DNA of 64,000 nt from Apostichopus japonicus (GCF_037975245.1 NC_092567.1:10112714-10176713); one strand, 5' to 3'. Numbered from the stretch's first letter, positions 36,672 to 49,584 are shown. Numbers and translations: made by a program. The notes: generated from the letters alone by a model not told the origin.

Positions 36672-38172
36672 GGGGAATATTTTCAAACTTAACGGTCATG
36701 TGATCCGAGGTCACCAAAGGTCAATTAATGATAAAAAACTAGTATTTTTTGCGATAACTTGAGAACAAATTGTCCGTTAGGGTTGGGAGTTGTTTCAATG
36801 TAATCCAATTGTCGACCCGCATCTGGATGACCCTTGACCTCAATTTGACCTCTGGTGACCTTTTTAGTGTTTTGTGGATTTTTACAGTTTCGATGCTATT
36901 TTCAGATGTCAAAAGTAACTTTTGATCATAAATGTCAATGGGTTGACCCCCGTGTGACCTTCGTGTGCGAAGTTATATGAGGTCAAAGTTAATTTTCAGA
37001 CATTTAATGCAATAATTCCCAGTTCCAAGGTGTGACAAGGTTGATATTTTTGGAGTAGTTGCAAATGGTATAGGGGAATATTTTCAAACTTAACGGTTAT
37101 GTGATACAAGGTCACCAAAGGTCAATTAATGATAAAAAACTAGTATTTTTGCGATAACTTGAGAACAAATTGTCCGTTAGAGTTGGGAGTTGCTTCAATG
37201 AAATCCAATTTTCGACCCGCATCTGGGTGACCCTTGACCTCAATTTGACCTCTGGTGACCTTTTCGTGTTTTGTAGATTTTTTTACAGTTTCGATGCTAT
37301 TTTCAGATGTCAAAGGTACCTTCTGATCATAAATGTCAATAGGTTGACCCCTGTGTGACCTTCGTGTGCGAAGTTATATGAGGTCAAAGTTAATTTTCAG
37401 ACATTTAATGCAATAACTCCCAGTTCCACGGTGTGACAAGGTTGATATTTTTGGAGTAGTTGCAAATGGTATAGGGGAATATTTTCAAACTTAACGGTCA
37501 TGTGGTACAAGGTCACCAAAGGTCAATTAATGATAAAAAACTAGTATTTTTGCGACAACTTAAGAACAAATTGTCCGTTAGGGTTGGGAGTTGCTTCAAT
37601 GAAATCCAATTGTCGACCCGCATCTGGGTGACCCTTGACCTCAATTTGACCTCTGGTGACCTTTTTAGTGTTTTGTGGATTTTTACAGTTTCAATGCTAT
37701 TTTCAGATGTTAAAGGTACCTTCTGATCATAAATGTCAATGGGGTGACCCCCATTTGACCTTCGTGTGCGAAGTTATTTGAGGTCAAAGTTAATTTTCAC
37801 ACATTTAATGCAATAACTCCCAGTGCCAAGGTGTGACAAGGTTGATTTTTTTGGACAAGTTGCAAATGGTATAGGGGAATATTTTCAAACTTAACGGTCA
37901 TGTGATCCAAGGTCACCAAAGGTCAGCTAATGTTCAAAAAAGTAGTATTATGGGGGAGAAAATGGGCAAAGAAAAAATGTTTGAATTTTTACAGTCATGC
38001 TCTATTTAGGTCTCACCGATCAAAAATGTCAATTGGTTGACCTCCGGGTGACCTTTGTGTGTGAAGTTACATACAAGTTCAAAAGTTAATTTTTTGACAT
38101 TTAATGCAATTAAATCTCAATGCCAAGGTGTGACATGGTTGATATTTTGGGACAAGTTGTGAATGGGGTGGT
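36672..38172 (+). repeat. Tandem array of about 401-bp units
   Basis: Three full 400-401-bp units plus a shorter one. Every long unit repeats AACTTAACGGTCATGTG, AGGTCACCAAAGGTCA, GTCGACCCGCATCTGG (or TTCGACCC), TGACCCTTGACCTC and TGACCTCTGGTGACC. Short open frames at 37170-37358 and 37502-37726 are the same stretch in successive units, not genes. Confidence 0.85.
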
Positions 38173-39699
38173 GGAACATTTTGAAACTTAATGGTCATGT
38201 CATCTGAGGTCACCATTGTTATCATATCTGTTGACACGCTTGTAGGTCTCTTATATTTCTTACATTTTCGACGCCATATTTAGATCTCAAAAGTGCCTTT
38301 TGATAAAAAATCCGATCACATTTTGTGATCACAAAAGTGTTGGCTATAGTGTTGGTTACTTTATGGGAACATGTAGGACAATTACTTGGACTATTTCAGC
38401 CCAATCTTGCTTGATAATATGATGTGTATCGTCATATACCCCAAGCAAGGAACCACAGTGCCCTTGGGCTCTTGTTGAGTTTGCCTTTTTAATATTTACT
38501 CAACAGTTATTCCATTGCTCACAGATACACAAGCTTATGCTAAAATGACTCAATAATTGCAAGTTCATTCATTTTATTGCAAGGCGCTTTTATTTTAAAG
38601 TTGAATAATTTTGGGAAATTTATCCATAAAGAAAACAAAAGGCAAAACTTGGTAACATGTTTGCAATCCTATGGTTTAGACTAATTTGGTCAGCACACTT
38701 TCTAATTGGTACTTTTAACGTTGTTTGGTGCAGCAGGCCAATAAAGTTGTTCCCAAATTTCTAACTCTATTACTTTGAAGTCAAGCAAAGTTAGGCAATA
38801 TTACTGGTCTAGATTGCTTTTTTTTTCAAACTATCTGTATACCAGTGTGAAGCAAAGGCTGCTCTATTACATAAATGTTAGTGTTTTTGCTTTCACAACT
38901 TTCCCAGTAACTTAATTTCCAACTTTGCCAATATGCAGCAACATGATGCACCCCCCCCCCCACCCAAACACACTCTTATAACAGAAAAAATGAATTACAC
39001 AATAACTTTAAGAACAGAAAAATAATACAAATGCATTAAAGATTTCAGATGACATAACATGCTGAATCCTAAAAAACTTGTCATATTGTGTTGTATGATC
39101 TTCTGTGATAGAATCGTAAACTGTTGCTAGTCATAGTGCAATACTGAATACCTATCATCATCCTTGACAACTATTTAATATAATGGGATAGGTGGACCTT
39201 GCCATAAATTACATAATATCCACTCAACCTGGAGACGTGACAATAGAAAGCCTTCATTAGCATTATATGCTCACACAGGAATGAAACTGTTACATTATGA
39301 AACAATGTGTGTCTAATGACCATTAAATTTGGTCAGACTTGAGAGATTAGAGATGTACTTGGCATCAGAATTTCATCTTCTTGAAAACTACAATTATGGT
39401 ACAATTTGTAGAGATGATGCTACAATTAGGGAAGCACTGAACAAAAGAGGTCTCACAGAATCCCTAAGACACAACTTTTAGCAGTGTTCTAACTAGATTG
39501 TTCATATTTTAGGTCTTGTTTTGCAGTGATTGGGGGTTGGGGGGTCCTGGATGATAGACTTTTCGGTGAGGAAATTTCCCTTGAGGGATCATCTGATATG
39601 TCATGGAGTAAATATATCCAATTAAAAACTTGCATTCTCATGGAGGAGGGGGATGGGTGGGAGGGGTAAGAATCAGGTGGTGGACCATACAATCATTAC

Positions 39700-39805
39700 C
39701 CTGATAATGTAAACTGTACGCATGTCTTCAAAGAGCTGTAATCCGGATATGAAACTGGTAAATCCCTAAACAGGCTGATCTCAGGACTGAATAATTCCAG
39801 TTTAC
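39700..39805 (-). CDS. Unidentified exon, copy 1 (LFRDLPVSYPDYSSLK)
   Basis: 106 bp between a TTTTTTCTCATCATCAG acceptor and a GTAATG donor. The peptide is KLELFSPEISLFRDLPVSY followed by PDYSSLKTCVQFTLS. Copy 2 at 48627-48732 has the same length and splice sites and differs by only two residues. It could belong to the same minus-strand gene as the 33702-33812 exon, 6 kb downstream. Family not recognised. An alternative reading is that it is simply recently duplicated non-coding DNA that happens to be open. Confidence 0.4.
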
Positions 39806-40140
39806 CTGATGATGAGAAAAAACAAAATGCATTTGGTCATCAGTTAAAATGTTATTATTTATGTAAATTGACATCACCCGGTCTGCAAGTAGCTTCATTC
39901 TACCATGTAACATTGTCAAACACAGAACACAGCTACTATAAACATACAGTATGGTATGCTACTGTAGTTTCAAAATAAATTACTCAGTTATAATTATAAT
40001 AACAATGTAAAGAAACTAATGCAACTAGAATACAAATCTATAGACTGTACAAGATGAGTTCAAGGTCTCATAATGCTTCCCACAGTGTATATACAGCTCA
40101 CCTAATACCAAACTAATTGAAATATAAAGAAACATTAATT

Positions 40141-40250
40141 TGAAATTGAGACAAGCATTGAATCTTCAGTACAAACTTTAAGCAATACCACTGGCAATCC
40201 AGTCTGATTAATATTCATTTGAGAAACAAAAGTTATAACAATGCAACCCT
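40141..40250 (-). CDS. Weak exon candidate in duplication 2
   Basis: A CTATTTCAG acceptor is followed by GCIVITFVSQMNINQTGLP and then VVLLKVCTEDSMLVSISN to a stop. The corresponding stretch in copy 2 (about 49065-49175) is frameshifted. It may be the last exon of a gene or chance. Confidence 0.25.
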
Positions 40251-41464
40251 GAAATAGAATGGAGCCTGAAGAAAACATGATGACTGTTTCGGTCACATAG
40301 TTTAGGAACCATTGGTTCACTGGATTTCGGAAATGATGACATTGTACTATAATTGATTGAGTTAAAGTACATATTTTTCTATCTGCAGACTTTGACATAT
40401 AGTTGTTATTTCATAACATGTTGTTCGGTGCAGTCCTGTTGTGAGAGGGTGAGGGTTGGGTGGAGGCTACAGTTGTACGTCAGCTAAGTGCCCAGTGAAA
40501 TATGTGATAAAGAATGATATACTTTTAACTTTGGATAAACAAAGACTTAAAAAAAGTGGATCTGGTGACACAACTGTGCATGGAACTGTGCCTGGCTCTC
40601 TATGTTACTGATTTTGTGTACACCTTATTTGAATGATGCTTCTTTAGCCTCACAAGATGTGATTGTGAATCTTAGAACTGGTGTGCGACAGTTTATCAGG
40701 AGTTTGGCTAAAATTAACAAAGAAGCAGGAAAGGAGATACAAACCCAACCATAATCTTCAGCTGATATGATAGACATCTTTGAGATGAATAATAAAGGTG
40801 GAGTTGATTTGCATTCTACTGTCCAATTTTATATTTCAAATCATATTTCCAATATTTAAGCAAATGCTAAAAACAGTAATCTCTACTGTACTACAGTCAA
40901 TAAATATCATAACAAACATAACACATTAAATTTCAAGATTACAGTATATCCATAGTTGTGTGACATATGTGTGACCTACTGTACCTAAATTAATCAAGGT
41001 GTTCTTGTTTGATGGAGTGTTCATTACAAATACTTCTAACACAAAGCTCAGCAATACAGACCTAGTTGACTTCTTTAATGTTTCTACAGCATTATGGAAT
41101 ATCTAAAATGGTATTTCAAGTTTTTTTTATTTTAATTTGAAGAAAATAAATACCTACACAGAAGACATATTTGTAGGTAACCCAAGCTACTTTCATATAA
41201 ACCAACAAGTTGTCTTCCAGTTTTACAATTCTGGGAGTGTCAGGAGTTCTAGAAGACTTTATTCATATGAGTCTAGAAGGCAATTTTTATTTCAGTTTGG
41301 CAAATGGTAAAATGTACCAGAGGGTGTTGAGGTAGCTATTGTGTCATACTGTAGCAAGGTCATTACAAACATACCAAGTACTGGATTAATCCAGCAAGAA
41401 TCCGATCGTTTTAATGTCCTTACTAGGGCGTAATCCTGTCAGTTGTATTTTGAGAAGATGAGTT

Positions 41465-41776
41465 AAAACTTTATATACATTATTTTAGTGAGAGTGAATG
41501 GAGATAAAAGAGTATTCCTCGATCTGCGACGCTATCCATAAAATCTACCACACATCTTTGAAACGTTATCAATACTGTTCAACACTTACCATTAATGTGA
41601 TTACCATCACATGGAGGAAATATCAGATGATGAACCATTCATTGTCCTTGTCAGCACAGTATGAACGCGACTTCCATCAAAAACTGGTAACTACAGGTGG
41701 AATAGGTGATCCTCTAACAGCTTGCTTCATAATTAACCTAATGAAGAGAAAAGAAAGTGATGTGAATGAGATTTAA
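41465..41776 (+). pseudogene. Possible broken exon (VRVNG-KRVFLD block)
   Basis: After a TTATTTTAG acceptor the + strand reads VRVNGDKRVFLDLRRYP and stops. Copy 2 (about 50430-50716) reads VRVNGGKRVFLDVRCYPKTY without that stop. Further on, an EEISDDEPFIVLVSTV stretch and a YERDFHRELV stretch lie in different frames in both copies. This pattern could be a decayed small domain, perhaps PB1-like, but the resemblance is too weak to name it. Confidence 0.2.
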
Positions 41777-43422
41777 GTCCTAATTATAGGAGACATTGAG
41801 AATGTCAGTCAGAAATAGTCTCTGGCTAACTACCATGTATACATGAACAATCACAGAGAAAAAAATACAGAGGAAGGAAAGTACAGTTCAGTTTCCAATA
41901 ACCAAGTATTAAGTGTAAAAACAATTAGCCAGTTAAGCATCAAACTTGAACCGGGTTGTCCGTTGTTTAGTGGAAGTGGCACATAAAGGTGTGGTGCAGT
42001 GATATAAATGAGCTCCCAAAGGAGAGTCCAACCTCACACGAACCCAACCATGCATGGTTTGGGCTTGACTGAGAAATTTGTGAGATTTCGCACCTCTCTT
42101 TCGTATTGAGGACAGAATGTCTTTTGAATTTCCACTCATTAGGAGATACTGTAATTGTATCTAATTTAGTGTGTCAGCTTTGGTGGATGTGTTTTCATAT
42201 TATTTTTCTTTATTTAATGGCACCAGGCCCTCGAGACTGCATTGGCTACATTGACCTAGTTACACCATTCTCGGGGGGGGGGGGTCTCTTTCTAGATTTT
42301 AGATCACCAAAGGTTTATAAAGTACCCTGTTCAGCTGGTCAATAGCCATACAATATGGTTAGTTCTTTCTACAAATTTGGCAGATGAAGACACTTATAAC
42401 CTCAAAATTTGGAGTTAAAAGTTTTGAGAGATGAAAAAGTCAAAATTTTGACTTTTGAGGTGAAAATCTTGAGATAAAAATTCCAAATATTGAGAAAGCA
42501 AATTCCAAATTTTGAAATTTGGAGACACTTATATATTTTCTTAAGCTACCGTACTTAGTCGCCGAAGTAAGATCAGTCTTGAGACCAATTAGATTTCTTA
42601 AATCCAACTGCAGTGACTGGCTCAGCAATGTTTAAAAATTAAACAAGCATAAGTGACAATTCTTTATTCACAGCTGTACATTCTCAGATTAGTAGGAAGT
42701 ATTTCCAATTGTGTTCATAGTGTTTATAGTGGCTGGACTTACAAGGGTAATGCAAAGCTCTCCAAATCTTCAGTACAGTATTTTCACATACTGTAGTTTC
42801 TGGAATCTGCATTTTGAGCACATGAGGACATGTCAGTAATAGAAATACTTAATCTGATTTTACTCTGTGGAATATATAGCTGAGCCCTGGCCGGGTGCTG
42901 GGGGCTTCAGAAGAGCTCTGTTACATCTCTTCTACTTCATGTCCTCTTGTACTAAGTATGAAGCATGTAAATACATGTTAGAGAGAAAAATGTAATTTCT
43001 ATGAAGTATAAATCTAAGCCCTGGTGGGAGTCCCTGGGGACTTTAGCTGAGGCATTTTCACTTTTCAGATATTTAATGTTCTCTGATAGTGATTTTGCAG
43101 CCCAAGTGAAGCCAATGGGGGGGGGGGGGGAGGGGGAAAGTTATAACCACCCTTATGGATGCCAGTGCATACATGTTTTAATGCCCTCTAAATGTGTTTA
43201 TTTTAAACAGTATTTAGCTCTCAAATATGCAAGGAAGAAATGTTATCATGACATGATATTGATAAAGAGTGGCAGGGGAATTTAAATTCCTTAACCATGC
43301 CTGCTAGCCATATGTTTGGTGAATAAAGTCACAACAACCAGATTAACTTAATTCTTACCATTCCTATGTAACTCTGTGCATCAAGAAGTGTAGGATACTG
43401 AAAGAAGCTTGATAGATGCATA

Positions 43423-43930
43423 CAGACCTAATCTGTTTGACCCCAAAATATGGAGAATAACATTTTTCAGGGCCAAAAACCGGGAGAATAAGGGAAAATA
43501 GGGAGGTTGGTCATTTTCAACTGAAATTATATAAATACTCCTAAATAAATAGTCTACAGTACCGCTCATGTATAACTGGACATGTGTACGCGCACAGGAT
43601 CGTATAAACAAGTACAATCGCGTATAAAATCGTTGACAAACAAATTGCCGCGTAGACACCTAGTATAATCCCTGTACGAGTTTATACGCAGGTTATGCTA
43701 TTGTGCTCAATGAATAGGGGTTAAAGTCGCCGAAAGAATTAGTGAGATGTTTGAAACAGCCGTTTCTTAAATCGTAGTTTAAGACGTGATATTCACCTAG
43801 CATCGAAGAGGACGCAGGTAAAGTGTGTGCCGGCATAGAACTTAACTGTTTTTTTTTTGTCGTACACAAGTAGCCTACATGCGAACTGCACACATTCGGT
43901 ACGCCGCATGTACAAACAAGTGACAACTTG
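43423..43930 (-). mobile_element. CAGACC-ended element, inverted partial copy
   Basis: Begins CAGACCTAATCTGTTTGACC and is the reverse complement of about 54800-55279 over roughly 480 bp (shared GGGAGAATAA, CGTATAAA and TTAAGACGTGATATTCACC-type words). It interrupts segmental duplication 2, copy 1 at its right edge. The far terminus was not found; another fragment starts at 43949. Confidence 0.65.
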
Positions 43931-43948
43931 TGTTTATTAAACTTGTGC

Positions 43949-44250
43949 AGGCGCGTATCCAGGGGGGGCGTTGGGGGCGCGCGCCCCCGGGTAAGAAAGA
44001 GAGGAGAAAAAAAAGAGAGAATAAAAAAGGAAAAAAAAGAGGGGGAAAAAGAGAGAAAAAAGGAGAAAAGGAGGGAACAGAAGAAAAACGCCAAAGACAC
44101 CGGGAAGAGAGAGAGGAACAGTGACATAATTACAGCGCTGATCCATATTATATACAGTACACAGGGTAGCCAGTGGCGTATCAAGGATTTCGGAAGGGGC
44201 ATGCGCCTCGGCCTACCCCTTACACCGACAACTCCAATTTTGACGTTTCC
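43949..44250 (+). repeat. hAT-like end fragments and a purine-rich tract
   Basis: CAGGCGCGTATCCAGG at 43949, then an A/G-only tract at about 43992-44118, then a second left end CAGTGGCGTATCAAGG at 44172. No right ends or duplications were found. The three open frames across the purine tract are artefacts. Confidence 0.5.
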
Positions 44251-44810
44251 ATTTTCCCTCTCTCACTAATGTATATACTCTATATGGTATATCATATTAC
44301 CCACGTGTGTATGGACGCCTTAAACAGTTGTACAATTGTGCTATAAAAAAAACTGTGGCTGGTCTCGAACTCGGCCGAGTCGTTGGGGAACATGGCGCAT
44401 TTCGGTATTAGACCAGAATCTATATGCGAACTGCACTATACATGTGTTCTTCGATGCAACACTGCCATCCACAGATAAAATGTAATACACTCCAACCTGA
44501 ATGCTAATTGTTACCCCACATCTAGTACCGTAACTCGTACAATTAATCTAAAAATAAATTTTGCATGAGATTTGAGAATTGAGCACATTTCCTGTGAATA
44601 TCATGTAGTTGACCCAAAGGCGTATCATTGCCGTGGCGGAGGGGGGGGGGGGGCTGACGCACCCATCACTTCTTGAGATTGTTCCCATCTGCATGAAAAT
44701 GTGCGCCTCACAACCCTACGCCCACCCCTCTTATCGCTTCCCGATGACATGCTATACAATACGAGAATTATTACTGTTGACATTGTTAGGCGTGACTTCT
44801 CCTAAAGACA

Positions 44811-45360
44811 TTTGAAATGACGAGATGAAAGTATTTTGGTATTTCAACATTAATCAGAAAATTTCTAAATTATACACTTGGATAAAAGTCGGGGGAGGGG
44901 TGGGAGGGGGCAATGTTCTATTCAGCTGAGAAGAAGGCCACTGCTACGAGTGTACACCCCTACCGGCCCGCTCCAATCCCCCCCTTACGACTTTACAAAA
45001 ACATTGTTCATAGGCAAAACTGCATGGTGTATGGAGCCAATTTTAGACCTAATTGGTGGTCTAATTATGCCTCGGGGTGCACCAGTTAACATCAATTTTC
45101 AAAAAGAATTCAGGGATGGGGCTACTGAGATTTGCCTTCAACAAGCCAACGACCACACCTCCGCCATTTTTAAATTCTATGGCCTTTTCATAATAGTGCA
45201 GGACCTACCTGAGTCAGTTGGGATTTGCTACCCCCCCCCTTTGAAATCCTATATTAAAATGGGGGTTGAAAAGGGGTCCCATTCTCCTAGTCCTGCAAAC
45301 CGATTTCAAGTAGTAGATAACCTATGCATCTGCCATTAAAATGTGGTACATGGCTACATG
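44811..45360 (+). repeat. Repeat copy lacking the CAGACC element (empty site)
   Basis: Homologous to 54236-54344 plus 55280-55860 (TGAAATGACGAGATGAAAG, CAGCTGAGAAGAAGGCCACT, AAGATGTGGTACATGGCTAC-like words). At 44913-44916 the sequence runs through uninterrupted where the other copy has the 935-bp element. The 153-codon frame inside this copy is not preserved in the other and I do not call it a gene. Confidence 0.7.
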
Positions 45361-45610
45361 AAGGTAACATGCTACAGTATACTATTTACCTCTTTGCAAA
45401 TACAAATACTAGTCATTGTTTTTAGTACATTTTGTTAGTTCTACACAATGAAACAATTTGAATCAAAAAAACATTTGATGTTATTTATAGAACTAGTTAG
45501 GCAAGATGTCCTTACGTACATATGGCCTGTAGATTTGATCACAAGTATGCAACACAACCCATTACAATTTCACAAACTGACTGTTGAGAAATTATTATGT
45601 AAAGACTCAC

Positions 45611-45721
45611 CAAAATCTCCGCCACAAAGGAAGTTATGTCATCAGTGATGTGTTCCCACTTGCTTTTTTCTTTCATTTTCTTGGAGGAAATGTACCAAAG
45701 AAATGTTGAAAATGGTATCAC
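45611..45721 (-). CDS. Unidentified exon, copy 2 of a duplicated gene
   Basis: Counterpart of 33702-33812: 37 codons, same acceptor, donor GTGAGT. The peptide reads VIPFSTFLWYISSKKMKEK and continues to DDITSFVAEIL. Equal length and retained splice sites support coding status in at least the ancestor. Confidence 0.4.
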
Positions 45722-48626
45722 CTGGAGGTTAAAGAAAAATATAAAATAACTCAACTTTCCATTCACTAGATTTATCAAGATGAAAATTGGTCGGGTCTGT
45801 GATCATTTTTGTAACAGACATCAACGTCTTCCCTTGTTTCTTATTAATAAGTATATATGAATATTTTATATAGCTGTAATATCAGGGCAGCATATATATT
45901 GTTTTATATTTCTGTTTTTATTTTTGGGTATGTTGGACTGACATACAGATAGCTAACAGCACAGGACTAATATCATTATTAAAAGCACATTTGCCTTTAT
46001 CTTAAAGCTGCTCTTTAGGAATATGTTTTGCATCTGAGGTAATAAATACAGACAGTTATTTACAACACTTGAAGTGGTATCTGATCGACTCCATGTTACA
46101 GTCTATGAGTTGTGAACCCCCCCCCCCCCCCCCCAATAAAAGACATATTTGGAAAATTGCTGGAATATTTCTAACAAATTTGTGAGCTATCTTCCATAGT
46201 ACTGCAACAGAAAATATATGTAGAAAGCACATGTGCTGGAGTTTCCTGGAAATATCTCTTAAACGGCCAGTATTATAACTGAAGTGCAAATAATGTACAT
46301 CTTATACAGAACACATTAAGAGAATCCTTCAACACTGTTGACCAATGCTAAGAATGGAATTCTGAATAACTTTGGTTTTTACTCTGAGGACATGCATATG
46401 GTCCAGAAGCTACATGCATGTCTTGTATTACTGACTGACAACAACATATCCACACATTACAGTAAACCCACTAAAGACTTCCATTTGTAATCCCTTAGTA
46501 TATAGCTCATTGACAAATGACATAAAACCTAAATTATCTTCTGATTTAAATTTGACATCAATTTTCCTAGGTATTATATGTACTGAGAGGGGAAGGGTTG
46601 GAAAGGTTAGGATGGAAACAGAGATTTTTATGGTTCCTGTTAGTCATTCTACATGGTTCTAACTTAGTGTGGGTATGGTTCTAACTTAGTGTGTGTATGG
46701 GTCTCATTTTGTGTGCAGTGACTCTATTTAATTGTTAGGGCACATGCACTTATGAATTAAATTGATTGTTTATGAGCCTGCCATACATTTTACTGCCTAA
46801 TTAGGCTGACAATACAGAGGAGTCTGGCTGCACTATTAAGACCGAGTACTACGCTTACCTGCCACCCAGCACTACAGTATGACATACTGATAAATTAGAA
46901 GGGATCAAGTCATCTGAATATTTTGTTCCTTCATTTATGATGAATACACAAAACAAAGAAATGGACCTGGATATTAAACACATACACCTCTTTGTGTAGT
47001 TTTACACATTGGTATACAATACAATGTATGGCATGCAGTGTCTAACATATGGTGTATGTACTGTATGTTGAGGCCTTTATCTTCCCCTCTGGCCCTTAGG
47101 GAATTTGCTGATCAAGCAAGATTCAAAACAATTGCTGTTCCTCCAGGACTTTCTACCCAGAATCAAATCTAATTATAACTACAACCCAGCTTACCAGTCC
47201 TGCTATACACTAATTATACACTAATCATTACCATCAGCATATTGTAAACCATTCTGTGCAAGATACACATCATGTGACCCCAAAGATCGTCTCAAGAAAG
47301 ATTAATCCACATTTACCTAATGAGGAGATAAAGACAAAGACAATAAGAATCATATCTGAACTAGATGTTTTAATGCAAACGATAAAATCCCTTGTTTTTG
47401 AGTTTGCCTTTTTTAATATTTACTCAACAGTTATTCCATTGCTCACAGATACACAAGCTTATGCTAAAATGACTCAATAATTGCAAGTTCATTCATTTTA
47501 TTGCAAGGAGCTCTTATTTTAAAGTTTAATAATTTTTGGAAATTTATCCATAAAGAAAACAAAAGGCAAAACTTGGTAACATGTTTGCAATCCTATGGTT
47601 TAGACTAATTTGGTCAGCACACTTTCTAATTGGTACTTTTAACGTTGTTTGGTGCAGCAGGCCAATAAAGTTGTTCCCAAATTTCTAACTCTATTACTTT
47701 GAAGTCAAGCAAAGTTAGGCAATATTACTGGTCTAGATTGCTTTTTTTTTCAAACTATCTGCATACCAGTGTGAAGCAAAGGCTGCTCTATTACATAAAT
47801 GTTAGTGTTTTTGCTTTCACAACTTTCCCAGTAACTTCATTTCTAACTTTGCCAATATGCAGCAACATGATGCACCCCCCCCCCCCCACCCAAACACACT
47901 CTTATAACAGAAAAACTGAATTACACAATAACTTTATGAACAGAAAAATAATACAAATGCATTAAAGATTTCAGATGACATAACATGCTGAATCCTAAAA
48001 GAACTTGTCATATTGTGTTGTATGATCTTCTGTGATAGAATCGTAAACTGTTGCTAGACATAGTGCAATACTCAATACCTATCATCATCCTTGACAACTA
48101 TATAATATGATGGGATAGGTGGACCTTGCCATAAATTACATAATATCCACTCAACCTGGAGATGTGACAATAGAAAGCCTTCATTAGCATTATATCATCA
48201 CACAGGAATGAAACTGTTACATTATGAAACAATGGATGTCTAATGACCATTAAAATTGGTCAGATTTGAAAGATTAGAGATGTCCTTGGCATCAGAATTT
48301 CATCCTCTTGAAAACTACAATTATGGTACAATTTGTAGAGATGATGCTACAATTAGGGAAGCACTGAACAAAAGAGGTCTCACAGAATCCCTAAGACACA
48401 ACTTTTAGCAGTGTTCTAACTAGATTGTTCATATTTTAGGTCTTGTTTTGCAGTGATTGGGGGTTGGGGGGTCCTGGATGATAGACTTTTCGGTGGGGAA
48501 ATTTCCCTTGAGGGATCATCTGATATGTCATGGAGTAAATATATCCAATTAAAAACTTGCATTCTCATGGAGGAGGGGGATGGGTGGGAGGGGTAAGAAT
48601 CAGGTGGTGGACCATACAATCATTAC

Positions 48627-48732
48627 CCTGATAATGTAAACTGTACGCATGTCTTCAAAGAGCTGTAATCCGGATATGAAACTGGTAAATCCCTAAACAG
48701 GCTGATCTCAGTACTGAATATTTCCAGTTTAC
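48627..48732 (-). CDS. Unidentified exon, copy 2 (LFRDLPVSYPDYSSLK)
   Basis: Counterpart of 39700-39805: same 106-bp length, same acceptor context and GTAATG donor. It reads KLEIFSTEISLFRDLPVSY and continues identically to the other copy. Confidence 0.4.
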
Positions 48733-49584
48733 CTGATGATGAGAAAAAAAAACTGCATTTGGTGATCAATTATAATGTTATTATTCATGTAAATTGTCAT
48801 CACCCGGTCTGCAAGTAGCTGCATTCTATCATGTAACATTGTCAAACACAGAACAGCTATTATAAGCATATGGTATGCTATTGTAGTTTCAAAATAAATT
48901 ACTCAGTTATAATTATAATAACAATGTAAAGGAACTAATGCAACTAGAATACAAATCTATTGACTGTACAAGATGAGTTCAAGGTCTCATAATGCTCCCC
49001 ACAGTGTATACAGCTCACCTAATACCAAACAATTGAAATATAAAGAAATATTAATTGGAAATTGAGACAAGCATTGAATCTTCAGTACAAACTTTTAGCA
49101 ATACCACTAGCAATCCACAGTCTGGTTTATATTCGATTGTAAACCAAAGTAATAACAATGCAACCCTGAAAATAGATGGCGTCTGAAGAAAACATGATGA
49201 CCGTTTCGGTCACATAATTTAGGAACCATTGGTTCACTGTACTGTCTATAGGTTGATGAATTTGTAGGATTTCTGAAATGATGACATTGTACTATAATTG
49301 ATAGAGTTAAAGTACATATTTTTCTATCTGCAGACTTTGACATATAACTGTTATTTCATAACATGTTGTTCCGTGCAGTCCTGTTGTGAGAAGGTGAGGG
49401 TTGGGTGGAGGCTACAGTTGTACGTCAGCTAAGTGCCCAGTGAAATATATGATAAAGAATGATATACTTTTAACTTTGGATAAACAAAGACTTAAAAAAA
49501 GTGGATCTGGTGACACAATTTTGCATGGAACTGTGCATGGCTCTCAATGTTACTGGTTTTGTGTACACCTTACTTGAATAATGC

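Larger units (their letters stand above)
35391..38477 (+). mobile_element. 3.1-kb insertion of AGGTCA-rich repeats, absent from copy 2
   Basis: Copy 2 reads CCCTTGTTTTTG directly into AGTTTGCC at 47400/47401, showing the empty site. The insert opens with GTTCCTTGCTTTAGC and has the inverted word AAGCAAGGAACC at 38443-38454, 23 bp before its end. Inside, four landmarks (GGGGAATATTTTCAAAC) at 36672, 37073, 37474 and 37874 are 400-401 bp apart, with shorter 296-298 bp units on either side, so it is a tandem array of two unit types. A GT microsatellite lies near the left end. No coding frame was recognised. Class undetermined: terminal features do not fit a Helitron, LTR or tRNA-SINE. Confidence 0.8.
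33508..43422 (+). repeat. Segmental duplication 2, copy 1
   Basis: Almost base-for-base colinear with 45418-52592. Copy 1 is longer because of the 3.1-kb insertion at 35391-38477. The match starts around TTTTGTTAGTTCTACACAAT and ends at AAGAAGCTTGATAG, where copy 1 runs into a CAGACC-ended element. Both copies keep C-run length differences at corresponding sites (34098 and 46119). Confidence 0.92.

Noticed and set aside
35391-38477. Helitron
   Set aside because: Target is not A|T, there is no TC start or CTRR end with hairpin, and inverted words occur near both ends.
43693-44269. Overlapping 169-codon and 113-codon frames
   Set aside because: They span a purine-only tract and hAT-like end fragments; residues are runs of Lys/Glu/Arg or Phe/Leu/Ser.
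44350-44420. Antisense tRNA-like sequence (GGTCTCGAACTC)
   Set aside because: Only a box B-like word; box A and a cloverleaf could not be matched convincingly.
44878-45339. 153-codon open frame
   Set aside because: It lies in a dispersed repeat, and the frame is broken in the related copy at 55285-55740.
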